From an uncultured Treponema sp. (GTDB lineage Bacteria; Spirochaetota; Spirochaetia; Treponematales; Treponemataceae): DNA of 64,000 nucleotides. The translations under genes were made by a program, and so were the position numbers. The notes under the pieces are model-generated. The model made no database searches and had not been told where the DNA came from. It saw only the letters and a list, made by a program, of their open reading frames with translations. Shown piece after piece: positions 31,380-39,770 of this stretch. The number at the start of each line of letters is the position of its first letter. Position 1 is the stretch's first letter. The DNA lies in contig ONHK01000008.1 in NCBI GenBank assembly GCA_900317625.1, positions 1-64,000 on the forward strand, written 5' to 3'.

Positions 31380-32336
31380 TTAAATTTCTTCATTTAGTTC
31401 TGGTGTAACATCAATGTTTTCGGGAATTTTTTCTTTGCGTGCAGAGGATTTGCTTTCAGCCTTTACTTTTGTTTTGCTTCTGCTCCGTGTTTTTGTTTCT
31501 GCAGGACTTTTTAAATTTCCTGTAACAACAGTGGCGTCAGAATCAGTTTTTACAGTTTTTCTGGCAGAAGATTTTGTTGAATTTCGTTTTGCCGAAGTTC
31601 TCGTCCTTGAAACACGCTTTTTAAGGTTTTCAGAAACTGCTTTTTCTTCATTCTTTATTTCACCAGAAAGAGCTGAATATTTCTGATATTTTACGCGACA
31701 TTCGATAACCGCAAAAAGAATCGCGGCAACTGAAAACCAATGAATCCACAAGTCAAAATATACAAAAAAGTCAAAAAGTCCGTGGCAAATAACAGCGTAA
31801 ATAAAAATCATCGGGTTATTCTGCCTGCGGCGGATTCCCCAGACAAAAAGACCGCAAAGACCAGCGCAAAAAACGTGAATCAAATCTGAACTGAACATTC
31901 TTGCAAAAATCAAGCTGTACAAAAGTTCCGCTCCAGTCTGATTTGCATTTGAAAGATGCTGGAGGAAATAAATCATCGATTCAAATGAGCCAAGGCAAAG
32001 TCCGCAAAGCAGCGACGCCGCAAAAAACGCACGGAGATTCAATTTTTTGAGAGGAATAAGTGCAATCAGAATAAGTTTTATCAGTTCTTCAATAAGACCG
32101 TTGTACACAAGAAACTTGCAGAAAAGTCCGCTTAAATCAGTTTTTCCAGAAAAAAGCTGCTCCGGAACCAGACTCATCAAATAAAACTGAAGAAAAGTAA
32201 TCGGCAAAACGGAAAGAAATCCAAAAAGACAGGCAAAAAGCTCCGTTGAAAATTTCATCTTGAATAAAAACTTAAATGAAAAGAAACAGATAAAAAATGG
32301 CAAAAAATTCAAAATCAATGCAAAATAAACATTCAT
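31380..32336 (-). CDS. PrsW-family intramembrane protease-like protein
   Basis: 318 residues from the ATG at 32336, which starts a hydrophobic segment; an earlier ATG at 32354 is possible and neither has a clear ribosome-binding site. Seven or eight membrane segments are followed by a basic, K/R/S/T-rich tail (last 100 residues). PrsW/CPBP-like motifs are visible: GLIEELIKL (EExxK), GSFESM (FExxx), SSDLIHVFCAG and ICHGLFDFF. The family includes the protease that cleaves anti-sigma factors. The basic tail is unusual and looks like a cytoplasmic nucleic-acid or membrane contact region. First chromosomal gene after the mobile elements. Confidence 0.7.
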   Translation of the reverse strand: MNVYFALILNFLPFFICFFSFKFLFKMKFSTELFACLFGFLSVLPITFLQFYLMSLVPEQLFSGKTDLSGLFCKFLVYNGLIEELIKLILIALIPLKKLNLRAFFAASLLCGLCLGSFESMIYFLQHLSNANQTGAELLYSLIFARMFSSDLIHVFCAGLCGLFVWGIRRRQNNPMIFIYAVICHGLFDFFVYFDLWIHWFSVAAILFAVIECRVKYQKYSALSGEIKNEEKAVSENLKKRVSRTRTSAKRNSTKSSARKTVKTDSDATVVTGNLKSPAETKTRSRSKTKVKAESKSSARKEKIPENIDVTPELNEEI

Positions 32337-32380
32337 ACAATAAGAATAAATCATAAGGTAGACTTTTTCAACAAAACTGA

Positions 32381-32386
32381 TATAGT
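32381..32386 (+). promoter_or_regulatory. -10 box of a leaderless promoter for aroK
   Basis: TATAGT ends 6 nt before the ATG at 32393, with no Shine-Dalgarno in between. A weak -35 (TAGACT) lies 16 nt upstream. Confidence 0.55.
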
Positions 32387-32392
32387 AAAAAT

Positions 32393-32965
32393 ATGCAGAA
32401 AACCAGAGCAATTATTTTGATGGGAATAAAACATTCCGGAAAATCAACACAGGGACGGCTGCTTGCAGAGCATTTTAAGTGTCCGTTTATTGACATCGAT
32501 GATGAAATCACAAGAATTTTTGGAAAATCGCCACGTGAAATTTATTCAGAAAACGGACCGGCGGCTTTCATGTCTGCAGAGGAAGAAATCTGCAAAAAAC
32601 TTGAATCAATATGCAACGACAAACTTGTAATAATCTCAACAGGAGGCGGAATCTGCGACAATGCGCCGGCACTTAACAGCCTGCGTCCGCTTGGAACTTT
32701 TATTTATATTGATGTTGATGAAAAAACCGCCTGCGACAGAATCTTAAAAAAAGCAACTAAACTTTCAGATGGAACGTGGAAAAATCTTCCGGCTTACATT
32801 GCAAACCAAAGTCCTGCTGATGAAACGGAAGTCCGCAAGATTTTTCACAATTTTTATGAAGAACGCACAAAAACCTACAGGCAAATTGCGGACATAACTG
32901 TTCCAACCGCCGAAGAATCAAAAGAGGAAAACACCAAAAAGATTCTTGGCGCATTGGAAAGCTAA
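32393..32965 (+). CDS. aroK: Shikimate kinase
   Basis: 190 residues. Walker A GIKHSGKST (residues 11-19), FIDIDDEI (shikimate and Mg contacts), STGGGI (about 83-88) and a KLSDGTWKNL lid region before ERTKTYRQIAD. It phosphorylates shikimate with ATP in the chorismate pathway. Length is slightly above the usual 170-180. No other aro genes are near. The start is leaderless, with a -10 box 6 nt upstream. Confidence 0.88.
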   Translation: MQKTRAIILMGIKHSGKSTQGRLLAEHFKCPFIDIDDEITRIFGKSPREIYSENGPAAFMSAEEEICKKLESICNDKLVIISTGGGICDNAPALNSLRPLGTFIYIDVDEKTACDRILKKATKLSDGTWKNLPAYIANQSPADETEVRKIFHNFYEERTKTYRQIADITVPTAEESKEENTKKILGALES

Positions 32966-32972
32966 AAATTAA

Positions 32973-33515
32973 TTAATTGCCGCAGTTGCAGTCGCCGCTT
33001 CCGCAGCCACCGGAACAGTCGCCACCGCAACCACCGCAATTTCCTCCACAGCCACCGCAGCCAGAAAGACCTGCAAGTTCTTCCTCAGTTGCCTCCCGAA
33101 CATCTTTTATATCAATATCGAAAGTAAGCTGCTTTCCGGCAAGTTCATGGTTTGCGTCAACAGTTACAGTATCATCTGAAATTTTTATTACTCGCACAAG
33201 GCAAACCTGCCCATCCGCTGTGCTCGCCTGAAATTTCATTCCTATTTCAAGCGGAGCTCCTTCCTCAAACTGATTTTTTGGAACTTCAACAACCATCTTG
33301 TCATTGTATGCGCCGTACGCTTCTTCCGGCTCAATAACTGCCTTGAATTTAAGACTAGGTTCTTTTCCTTCCAGCATTGCCTCAAGACCAGGAATCAACT
33401 GACCGTTTCCGTGGATATACTGAAGAGCTGAATCGCCAGAAGAATCCAACTGATTTCCTTCTGCATCAAAAAGTGTGTATGCAATTGAAACAACTGCGTC
33501 TTTTTTAATTTTCAT
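32973..33515 (-). CDS. slyD: SlyD-type FKBP peptidyl-prolyl isomerase
   Basis: 180 residues: an FKBP domain split by the insert-in-flap domain typical of SlyD (YIHGNGQLIPGLEAMLEGKE near 30-50; AYGAYNDKMVVEVPKNQF near 72-90), then a C-terminal tail of about 30 residues built of CGGCGG repeats with 9 cysteines. SlyD is a cytoplasmic chaperone and isomerase whose tail binds nickel. Here the tail is Cys/Gly-rich and lacks the His residues of the E. coli protein, so its metal preference may differ. It lies 15 nt after the NifU-like gene. Confidence 0.88.
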   Translation of the reverse strand: MKIKKDAVVSIAYTLFDAEGNQLDSSGDSALQYIHGNGQLIPGLEAMLEGKEPSLKFKAVIEPEEAYGAYNDKMVVEVPKNQFEEGAPLEIGMKFQASTADGQVCLVRVIKISDDTVTVDANHELAGKQLTFDIDIKDVREATEEELAGLSGCGGCGGNCGGCGGDCSGGCGSGDCNCGN

Positions 33516-33530
33516 TTTTTCCGCCTTTTA

Positions 33531-33812
33531 CTAAAAACCTTCGCCAAAACCATTTTCTGCAAGTTCCGGATTTGCATTATCCTGAACAACTTCTGTGATT
33601 TCTGGAACTGCATCGATAATATAGCGTTCAACACCCATTTTTAATGTCATTGTTGCCATAGGACAGCTTCCGCAAGCTCCATGCAAATTCAAATGGACAC
33701 GGTTCTGATCATCAATGCAGACAAATTCCATATCGCCGCTATCAGCCTGAAGCTGCGGACGAAACATATCAATCGCTTCTTTTACGCGGTCAACTATATC
33801 TAAATCAGCCAT
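33531..33812 (-). CDS. NifU-like Fe-S cluster scaffold protein
   Basis: 93 residues, a stand-alone NifU C-terminal domain: VKEAIDMFRPQLQADSGDMEFV, then LHGACGSCPMATMTLKMGVER with the CxxC that holds a bridging [4Fe-4S] cluster (residues 42-45 region), ending ITEVVQD. It delivers Fe-S clusters to target proteins. The ATG at 33812 has AAGGAA. It is probably co-transcribed with slyD downstream and the acyltransferase upstream. Confidence 0.88.
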   Translation of the reverse strand: MADLDIVDRVKEAIDMFRPQLQADSGDMEFVCIDDQNRVHLNLHGACGSCPMATMTLKMGVERYIIDAVPEITEVVQDNANPELAENGFGEGF

Positions 33813-33848
33813 AATTTTTCCTTTTTACAAATATACAGATTTCTAAGC

Positions 33849-34751
33849 TTAAAGGCGAGTTTTTTCCACTTCGTCATGAACTTTCTGCAGAATTTCCATT
33901 ATTCCGTCAATTGTCTTCTGTTTTGGATCAGGTTCGTCCGCAGGAAGCGAATTCAGCACAGAATTCCGGTATTCCTTGCAGTCCATCATCGGATGTGCCG
34001 TAAGAAGAACTTTGTCTTTTGTAACAATATCAGCAAGCATATCTTCTGAATTTTCAGGATTGATTCTAAGACAATTTCCATTTATTGCAACAGGAAGCAC
34101 AACATCAAAAAGACGGAGATAACTGTCAATTTCCCGCAGACCTTTTTTTGTCTCAGGATGACCAGGACGATAACGAGTTCCAGAAGGAAAAACAAGAACT
34201 ATCTGACCACGTTTTTTGCAGTCATCCATCGCACGCATTGCGGCAAGATTTATTGTCCTTGCTTTTTTTTCTTCAGCTTTTTTCTCTTCTTCTGTCTCGT
34301 TTGAATTTTCAACTTTATCAAGTGAGCGCGTAGGATAAATTACAACGCGTGTAAAACCTTCCGTCCAGACACGGACAGCAGGGCTTGCCTCGTTCAGCTT
34401 CATTCCTGCAACTGCAACAATTCTCTCAGAAAAATCTTTTGCCCAATCCTCGCCATATTCCTTTAAAAGATAAATTATCGCCGGCAAATCAAGGTTTGTG
34501 TAATGCTCCATAAGAATAAGACCACGCTTTCCTTCTTTTGAAACAGCATTATAAAACGCCTTAAAATTTTCAACATTTCCAAGTCCAGAACCCGGAAGAA
34601 AATTTTCGCGCAAAATCATTTCCATATATTTTGTCAGATCTTTGTTAGCTTCCTGATAAACATTCGTGTTATCAATTTTTGCAGGCGCCTTTGAATATTG
34701 CATCATCTCCGCGAAATATTTTCCATAAACTGCCTTCAATGTCTGATCCAT
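33849..34751 (-). CDS. PlsC-like glycerolipid acyltransferase
   Basis: 300 residues with the acyltransferase HX4D motif as EHYTNLD (about 88-94) and the phosphate-binding motif VFPSGTRYRPG (about 206-216; usual form FPEGTR). A lysine/glutamate-rich insert lies at about 165-185. It probably transfers an acyl chain to a glycerol phosphate or lysophosphatidate in phospholipid synthesis; the exact substrate is uncertain. The ATG at 34751 has GGAG. The promoter at 34784-34812 is strong. Confidence 0.75.
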   Translation of the reverse strand: MDQTLKAVYGKYFAEMMQYSKAPAKIDNTNVYQEANKDLTKYMEMILRENFLPGSGLGNVENFKAFYNAVSKEGKRGLILMEHYTNLDLPAIIYLLKEYGEDWAKDFSERIVAVAGMKLNEASPAVRVWTEGFTRVVIYPTRSLDKVENSNETEEEKKAEEKKARTINLAAMRAMDDCKKRGQIVLVFPSGTRYRPGHPETKKGLREIDSYLRLFDVVLPVAINGNCLRINPENSEDMLADIVTKDKVLLTAHPMMDCKEYRNSVLNSLPADEPDPKQKTIDGIMEILQKVHDEVEKTRL

Positions 34752-34783
34752 ATTTACTCCATATTTTTTTTAAACGTTCTTTT

Positions 34784-34812
34784 ATTCTAACTCTGCAATA
34801 TTTTACTGTCAA
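34784..34812 (-). promoter_or_regulatory. Promoter of the acyltransferase operon
   Basis: TTGACA (34807-34812) and TAGAAT (34784-34789) with a 17-nt spacer. It lies back to back with, and shares bases with, the promoter of the HAD gene on the other strand. Confidence 0.75.
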
Positions 34813-34829
34813 TTAATCAATTTTTTTTG

Positions 34830-34835
34830 TACAAT
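34830..34835 (+). promoter_or_regulatory. -10 box of a leaderless promoter for the HAD gene
   Basis: TACAAT ends 6 nt before the ATG at 34842; CTGTCA 18 nt upstream is a possible -35. No Shine-Dalgarno. Confidence 0.5.
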
Positions 34836-34841
34836 AAAACC

Positions 34842-35534
34842 ATGCAAATTGAACACTTGATTTTTGACATGGATAACACGCTTTACACTGCAAACAGCGC
34901 GATGGACGCAGGAATCACACAAAGAATGATGGAATGTGTGATGGCTTTTTTTCATTGCTCTTATGAAGAAGCTGTGGAAATCCGACAAAAAAAGGTAAGA
35001 AATTTTTCCACAACACTTGAATGGCTCCGCAGCGAAGGTCTTACAGACGTTGAAGGATTTTTTAAGCATGTTCACCCGGAAAATGAGGCTGACGAACTTG
35101 AAGAAGATCCAAATTTGCGCCCGTTCCTGCAGTCAATCGAAATTCCAAAAATCATCTGTACAAATGCACCGCGCGAACACGCAGAAAGAGTCCTTTCAAA
35201 ATTAAACGTAAAAGATTTGTTTTCTGAAATTTGCGACATAAGAGATTTTAATTTTCTTGGAAAACCATATTCCTCGGCCTTTAACAAAGCTTTGCAGAAA
35301 GCCGGCGGAACAATCGAAAATTCAATTTTTATTGATGATATGCTGAAATATACTGACGGCTGGGAATCTCTTGGCGGAACAGCAGTTCTTGTCGGAAACA
35401 AGAATGGCCACCATCTGAATCCAGAAGCGGCTGCAAGAAACACAAAAAAGCCATTGCATCCAGGAAAAACGCTAAAGATTGAATCAATCTATAAATTGCC
35501 GGAAGCCCTAAAATTAATTCAGACTGAATCTTGA
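34842..35534 (+). CDS. HAD-superfamily phosphatase (pyrimidine 5'-nucleotidase-like)
   Basis: 230 residues. HAD motif I FDMDNTLYTA (residues 9-18), a helical cap, motif II ICTNAPREHA (S/T position T), motif III lysine in LGKPYSSAFNKAL and motif IV FIDDMLKYTDG. The FDMDNTLY opening and the cap resemble the pyrimidine 5'-nucleotidase (SDT1/YjjG-like) group, so a nucleoside monophosphate substrate is inferred. I chose the ATG at 34842 rather than the upstream one, because the upstream ATG overlaps the -10 box. Confidence 0.8.
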   Translation: MQIEHLIFDMDNTLYTANSAMDAGITQRMMECVMAFFHCSYEEAVEIRQKKVRNFSTTLEWLRSEGLTDVEGFFKHVHPENEADELEEDPNLRPFLQSIEIPKIICTNAPREHAERVLSKLNVKDLFSEICDIRDFNFLGKPYSSAFNKALQKAGGTIENSIFIDDMLKYTDGWESLGGTAVLVGNKNGHHLNPEAAARNTKKPLHPGKTLKIESIYKLPEALKLIQTES

Positions 35535-35557
35535 AAAGCGGATTTTTGAGCAAAAAA

Positions 35558-35959
35558 TTATTTCTTTCGCCTAAAAAACGAAATTATCGAGTTCCACAGC
35601 TTTTTCAGAAAAATCACAATTTTTCGCCACAGACTAGGATTCCGCAGTTTTTCAAGCCTTTTGTATCCTTCCAAAAGCTCTTCGTTTGTAAATTCCTTGC
35701 GCTGATTGTTTTCTTCCAGCTCCATCTCAAGTTCTTCAACTTCGCTAAGATTGTTTTGAATCACCGCGTTTATATTTGTCCAGCCAAGCTGCTTTGCCGC
35801 CTGAAGCCTTCGTTCGCCCGCAATAAGCTCGTATTTGTTATTAAGAGTAATAGGATTCAAAAGCCCGTACGTCCTCAAGCTGTTTTTTAGAGCCTCAAGA
35901 TCGCCCAAATCGCGACGCACACGTTTTTTTATCTTAATATCGTTAATATTTACAAGCAT
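35558..35959 (-). CDS. Small ParB/Srx-domain protein with basic hydrophobic C-terminus
   Basis: 133 residues. A ParB N-terminal domain only (LVNINDIKI...LRTYGLLNPITL..., LIAGERRLQAAKQLG; the GERR motif is the CTP/nuclease fold motif), without the HTH or dimer domain. It ends with an amphipathic basic segment SLWRKIVIFLKKLWNSIISFFRRKK that could attach to membrane. It follows the PBP1A gene by 5 nt and is probably in its operon, so a link to envelope growth rather than chromosome partition is possible. Confidence 0.75.
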   Translation of the reverse strand: MLVNINDIKIKKRVRRDLGDLEALKNSLRTYGLLNPITLNNKYELIAGERRLQAAKQLGWTNINAVIQNNLSEVEELEMELEENNQRKEFTNEELLEGYKRLEKLRNPSLWRKIVIFLKKLWNSIISFFRRKK

Positions 35960-35964
35960 CAATC

Positions 35965-38523
35965 CTATTCCATAAGATAATTGTAATCAGGAAGAACTTC
36001 CGGTTTTGTTTCTTCTTTAGCCGGCTTGCTGCTTCCGCCATTCTGATTCAAATTTACTGTACCACCATTCAAGAAGTCAAGATTTAATTGCAGCGGAGAA
36101 ACATCAAAGTCAACGGTTCTGCGCTGACCAGACTGATACATCTCATTTTTCAGACGTTCAATACTGATTGCGGAAGCTCTTGCCGCACGTCCGCCATGAA
36201 CAGGACAAATTTCTGTAGGTTGAGTTCCAGACAAGAACCACAAAGTTTTTGTGTGGATGCCACATTCTGTGGTTGGAATTTTTCCGCTTACAGAACAAAC
36301 TGTTGCCTGGAAAACACCTTCAACCGGCTTTTGGAAATCTTTTGCCGGAAGACCGCGATGAATTTCGCGCATATAATCACCCCAGGCAAAACCTGCAAGA
36401 GTTGCACCGGTAATCTTTAAACCAAGGGACTGACCCGGCTTATCAAATCCGAACCAGAACGCAGAAGTATTGTATGGCGTAAAACCGACTGTCCAGGCAT
36501 CTGCCCAGTTCTGCGTTGTACCGGTTTTTCCGCCGGCCGCAATTGAATATCGCTTGCCTTTTTCATCTTTAAAATCAAACTTCCAGCTTTGAACACTCAA
36601 AGTTCCTGGACCGCTTACAGTTTCCTGAAGCATTTTTTCCATAACAAATGCCGTTTGTGGAGAAACAATCTGGTAAGCATCACCTTTCGCCTGCTGCGCC
36701 TCCCGGATTTCCCGCTCAGGATTAAGAATCACATTTCCGTTTCTGTCCTCAACAGTGCGGATTGCCATTGGCGTAACTTCTTTTCCGCTTGAAGCAATAA
36801 CAGAAAATGCACGGGCCATTTCAATCGGTCTTACAGAACAAACGCCCAGTCCGATTGGATAGCCAGGAACGAACGCGCGGCTTGGAAGCTCCTCTTTTGA
36901 AATGCCGAGAAGCGAAACAGCGCGGTTAATTGCAGCATCAAAACCAATTCCATCCAGAACTTTTAAAGAAGGAACATTCATTGAGCGGCACAAAGCGTAC
37001 CAGACAAGAACATCCCCATCCCATTCACCTTTAAAATTAAGAGGAATGTAAGGCTTTCCGTCCGCTGTATGGAAAACAACCGGAGTATCTGAAATCGGAG
37101 TTGCCGGAGTAAATTTCTTTGAATCAATCGCCTCTGTATAATACAAAGGCTTGAACGTTGAACCAGGCTGAATACGCGCCTGAATCGCACGGATAAACTG
37201 GTTTTCCTGGTCAAATTTTGAACCTCCGACCAATGCTGTAATATAACCGGTTGTGTTTTCCAAAGAAATCATTGTTCCTTCAATCGTAGTCTTTTCACTT
37301 TCTTTTTTAGCAGTTGCATTCGCGCGGTTTATGACACCAACTTTCAATGTGTCAATTCCAGTCATCATAGAAACAACATCAAGAACTGGATTTATCCTAT
37401 TTGTGTACGCCGCATTTGCAATAACTTCTGAACGCTGCTCGCTAACCTTGATTGCAGGAAGATTGAACATAAGAGAAATCAGTTCCGTCATCGGGATATA
37501 TGTGCTGAACGCAACGCTTGAACGTGTACTGTGCTCAAGCTGATAGCGGCGGTTTGCCTCTGGAATGTATCTGTCCATCACCTTTTGCGCCGCAGCCTGA
37601 TGTTTTAGATTCAATGTTGTATTTACAGTAAATCCGCTTGTGTAAATACTCTGAGAACCATAAATAAGATTTCCAAGTTCCCGGCGGACATATTCGCTGA
37701 ACCAAGGAGCTTTGTCATCCCGCATCATATATGCTGAAGAGCTTGTTCGTGTGTAGTCAAAATCGCTCCAGAAATCATCAAAAGAATCCTGGGCCTCTGC
37801 CTCGCTGATATAATTCAGCTTAACCATGCTTGTAAGAACATCTTTCTGACGATCCATCGCGCGGTTCGGATGATCAAAAGGATTATAAAACGCAGGGTTT
37901 GAAAGTTGAATAACAAGAATCGCAGCTTCCGCCGGAGTAATTTCTTCCGCAGAATGTCCGAAATAATATTTTGAAGCGGCATTTACACCGTAAGTTCCAC
38001 CGCCAAAATAAATTTTATTCAGATAAAGTTCAAGGATTTCATTTTTTGAATACCGGCGTTCCATCTGGATAGCCCACCAAAGCTCTTTGATTTTTCGCAT
38101 TATAGACATTTCAGCTCGGTCGCAATAAAGAGTTCCGGCAATTTGCTGTGTCAAAGTTGAACCACCACCAAGGGAACGCCCGGTAAGCTGACCAACAACA
38201 GCGCGAAGAATCGCCTTAAAACTAAAACCATGATGCTTGTAGAAGATTCGATCCTCGCGGGTAAGAAGCGCGTCTATCATGTGCTGAGGCAATTTATTCA
38301 GGCTGATGATTTCGCGTTTTTCATCAGAAGAAAATTCCGTGATAAGCTCACCGTTTATATCCAAAAGCTTAGTTGGAAGCGCTGTATCAAAAGAAGAAAT
38401 ATATTCAGAATTCTCAATGTTTTTAGTTTCTGCAAGACCGTAACCTAAAAGACAGCCTATAAAAATCGAAGCAAAAAATAAAATGCCTACCCAAAAATAA
38501 GTAGACTTACGGATTGTTGTCAT
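35965..38523 (-). CDS. mrcA: Class A penicillin-binding protein (PBP1A)
   Basis: 852 residues. A short cytoplasmic N-terminus and one membrane segment (about 10-30) precede a GT51 transglycosylase domain (LLTREDRIFYKHHGF, GGGSTLTQQIAGTLY, RKIKELWWAIQMERRYSKNEILELYLN). The transpeptidase domain has SxxK as GSTFK, SMN and KTGTTQ. It polymerises and cross-links peptidoglycan in the periplasm. Catalytic residues all look intact. The promoter is leaderless (38530-38558). Confidence 0.93.
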   Translation of the reverse strand: MTTIRKSTYFWVGILFFASIFIGCLLGYGLAETKNIENSEYISSFDTALPTKLLDINGELITEFSSDEKREIISLNKLPQHMIDALLTREDRIFYKHHGFSFKAILRAVVGQLTGRSLGGGSTLTQQIAGTLYCDRAEMSIMRKIKELWWAIQMERRYSKNEILELYLNKIYFGGGTYGVNAASKYYFGHSAEEITPAEAAILVIQLSNPAFYNPFDHPNRAMDRQKDVLTSMVKLNYISEAEAQDSFDDFWSDFDYTRTSSSAYMMRDDKAPWFSEYVRRELGNLIYGSQSIYTSGFTVNTTLNLKHQAAAQKVMDRYIPEANRRYQLEHSTRSSVAFSTYIPMTELISLMFNLPAIKVSEQRSEVIANAAYTNRINPVLDVVSMMTGIDTLKVGVINRANATAKKESEKTTIEGTMISLENTTGYITALVGGSKFDQENQFIRAIQARIQPGSTFKPLYYTEAIDSKKFTPATPISDTPVVFHTADGKPYIPLNFKGEWDGDVLVWYALCRSMNVPSLKVLDGIGFDAAINRAVSLLGISKEELPSRAFVPGYPIGLGVCSVRPIEMARAFSVIASSGKEVTPMAIRTVEDRNGNVILNPEREIREAQQAKGDAYQIVSPQTAFVMEKMLQETVSGPGTLSVQSWKFDFKDEKGKRYSIAAGGKTGTTQNWADAWTVGFTPYNTSAFWFGFDKPGQSLGLKITGATLAGFAWGDYMREIHRGLPAKDFQKPVEGVFQATVCSVSGKIPTTECGIHTKTLWFLSGTQPTEICPVHGGRAARASAISIERLKNEMYQSGQRRTVDFDVSPLQLNLDFLNGGTVNLNQNGGSSKPAKEETKPEVLPDYNYLME

Positions 38524-38529
38524 TCTTAT

Positions 38530-38558
38530 ATTGTAAAAAAATAGATTTGTTTCGTCAA
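38530..38558 (-). promoter_or_regulatory. Leaderless promoter of the PBP1A gene
   Basis: TTGACG (38553-38558) and TACAAT (38530-38535) with an exact 17-nt spacer; the -10 box ends 6 nt before the ATG. No Shine-Dalgarno is possible. Confidence 0.75.
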
Positions 38559-38624
38559 TTCAAGTACAAGAACATACAAAACCACATTGCAAAAAATGCC
38601 TGCACTTCCAGCGAAAAATCAAGC

Positions 38625-38704
38625 AAAAAAAAGGCTCGGTATAGAACCGAGCCATGCCCATCAGGCAACCGGGGAACATGGGTGGGAGGGGAAAATGTCC
38701 CCGG
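38625..38704 (-). ncRNA. Candidate small RNA with three hairpins
   Basis: On the minus strand a TATAAT box (38707-38712) is followed by a hairpin with arms CCGGGGACAT and ATGTTCCCCGG around a C-rich loop, a small TGCC/GGCA hairpin, and a strong terminator GGCTCGG...CCGAGCC (38633-38653) with eight T. No reading frame of any length fits. It matches no standard RNA I can recognise (not SRP RNA, 6S or tmRNA). It could also be an attenuator-type leader, but no gene follows within 100 nt in a normal arrangement. Confidence 0.5.
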
Positions 38705-38777
38705 TAATTATATTATCGCCCTGATTATCAAATTTCTTGAATATTTTTTTTGAAAATGAACGAATTTCTTCAATCTT

Positions 38778-39761
38778 TTATTCTTCTGAAATCTCTAGGT
38801 CAACCGCAAGATTTACCGAATAAGATTTTCCTTTTTCAATGGAAAGAGAACGGACAATCTCATAGCCTCCAAGCTGGCATTTTACAATGTGCTCACCTTC
38901 CGAAACGACAAATTCCGTCCCAAAAGAATCAACTTTTTCATCATCAATAAAGACATCGGAATTTTCAGGTGCTGTAACGATTAAAGTTGGTGCGAGGCTC
39001 TTTAAATTAATCTGAATTTCTGACGTTTTTGCCTGTTCAATATAAACAGTCCGCATTTCATTTCTAAATTCCTCAGACTGGACATTTAAATTGTGTTTTC
39101 CTGAGTCAAGAAGAACTTTTCCGTTCAAAAGCGCAACCGGCGCATCATCAATAAAAACCTCGTAACTTGCGTTCTGTCCGTCCGGTGAAAAAACTTCAAG
39201 TTTTAAAGTTCCTTTATTCATAAGAACAGGCTTTACGGCAACATTAAACTTTGCATCATAAGTTTCATCAGGAACGCCTTTCATTGCAGGCTGAAAACGG
39301 ATAAATGTATAGCCAGATGAAACATCCGGAACCGCCTCAATCTTGGCGATATAACCATTATCTTTTATTGAATTTTTATTTTTCAGCGGAACATGAACAA
39401 TCCAGTTCAACTTTGCAGGAAGCGGAGTTACAAAAATTCTTGTTCCAGAATAATCTATTGTAGAAGCATTTGGTTTTGGTCTGATTCCATCATAAACAGA
39501 AAAAGCCACAGAATCGCGCCAGTCAGCAACTATCTGCGGAATTTTTATTTTAAGCTCAAATCCTTCAAGATACGTCATATCCTGAGGCATAAAAACTGCA
39601 AGGCTATCGTTTATTCCAAGAACCGCATTCTGCTCTTCCGCGGAATCACCCGGCAATGAAACAGAACAGACTTTCCTTACGCGAAAAGTTTCCACACCGC
39701 AAAACGAGCAAGGAATCAGCAAAAAAGAGAAAAACAAAAGTTTTGCAAAAAACTTAAACAT
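38778..39761 (-). CDS. Exported PEGA-domain protein
   Basis: 327 residues with a signal peptide (MFKFFAKLLFFSFLLIPCSF). The N-terminal two thirds are beta-rich and of unknown family. The C-terminal third has two PEGA-type repeats (KLEVFSPDGQNASYEVFIDDAPVALLNG; TLIVTAPENSDVFIDDEKVD), with GEHIVKCQLGGY. PEGA repeats occur in surface proteins of spirochaetes. It starts 9 nt after the M23 peptidase stop, so the two are co-expressed and both act in the envelope. Confidence 0.75.
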   Translation of the reverse strand: MFKFFAKLLFFSFLLIPCSFCGVETFRVRKVCSVSLPGDSAEEQNAVLGINDSLAVFMPQDMTYLEGFELKIKIPQIVADWRDSVAFSVYDGIRPKPNASTIDYSGTRIFVTPLPAKLNWIVHVPLKNKNSIKDNGYIAKIEAVPDVSSGYTFIRFQPAMKGVPDETYDAKFNVAVKPVLMNKGTLKLEVFSPDGQNASYEVFIDDAPVALLNGKVLLDSGKHNLNVQSEEFRNEMRTVYIEQAKTSEIQINLKSLAPTLIVTAPENSDVFIDDEKVDSFGTEFVVSEGEHIVKCQLGGYEIVRSLSIEKGKSYSVNLAVDLEISEE

Positions 39762-39770
39762 ACAAAAACC

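Noticed and set aside
38625-38704. SRP (4.5S) RNA
   Set aside because: The conserved GGAAGC-type apical loop motif is missing, although three hairpins and a terminator are present.
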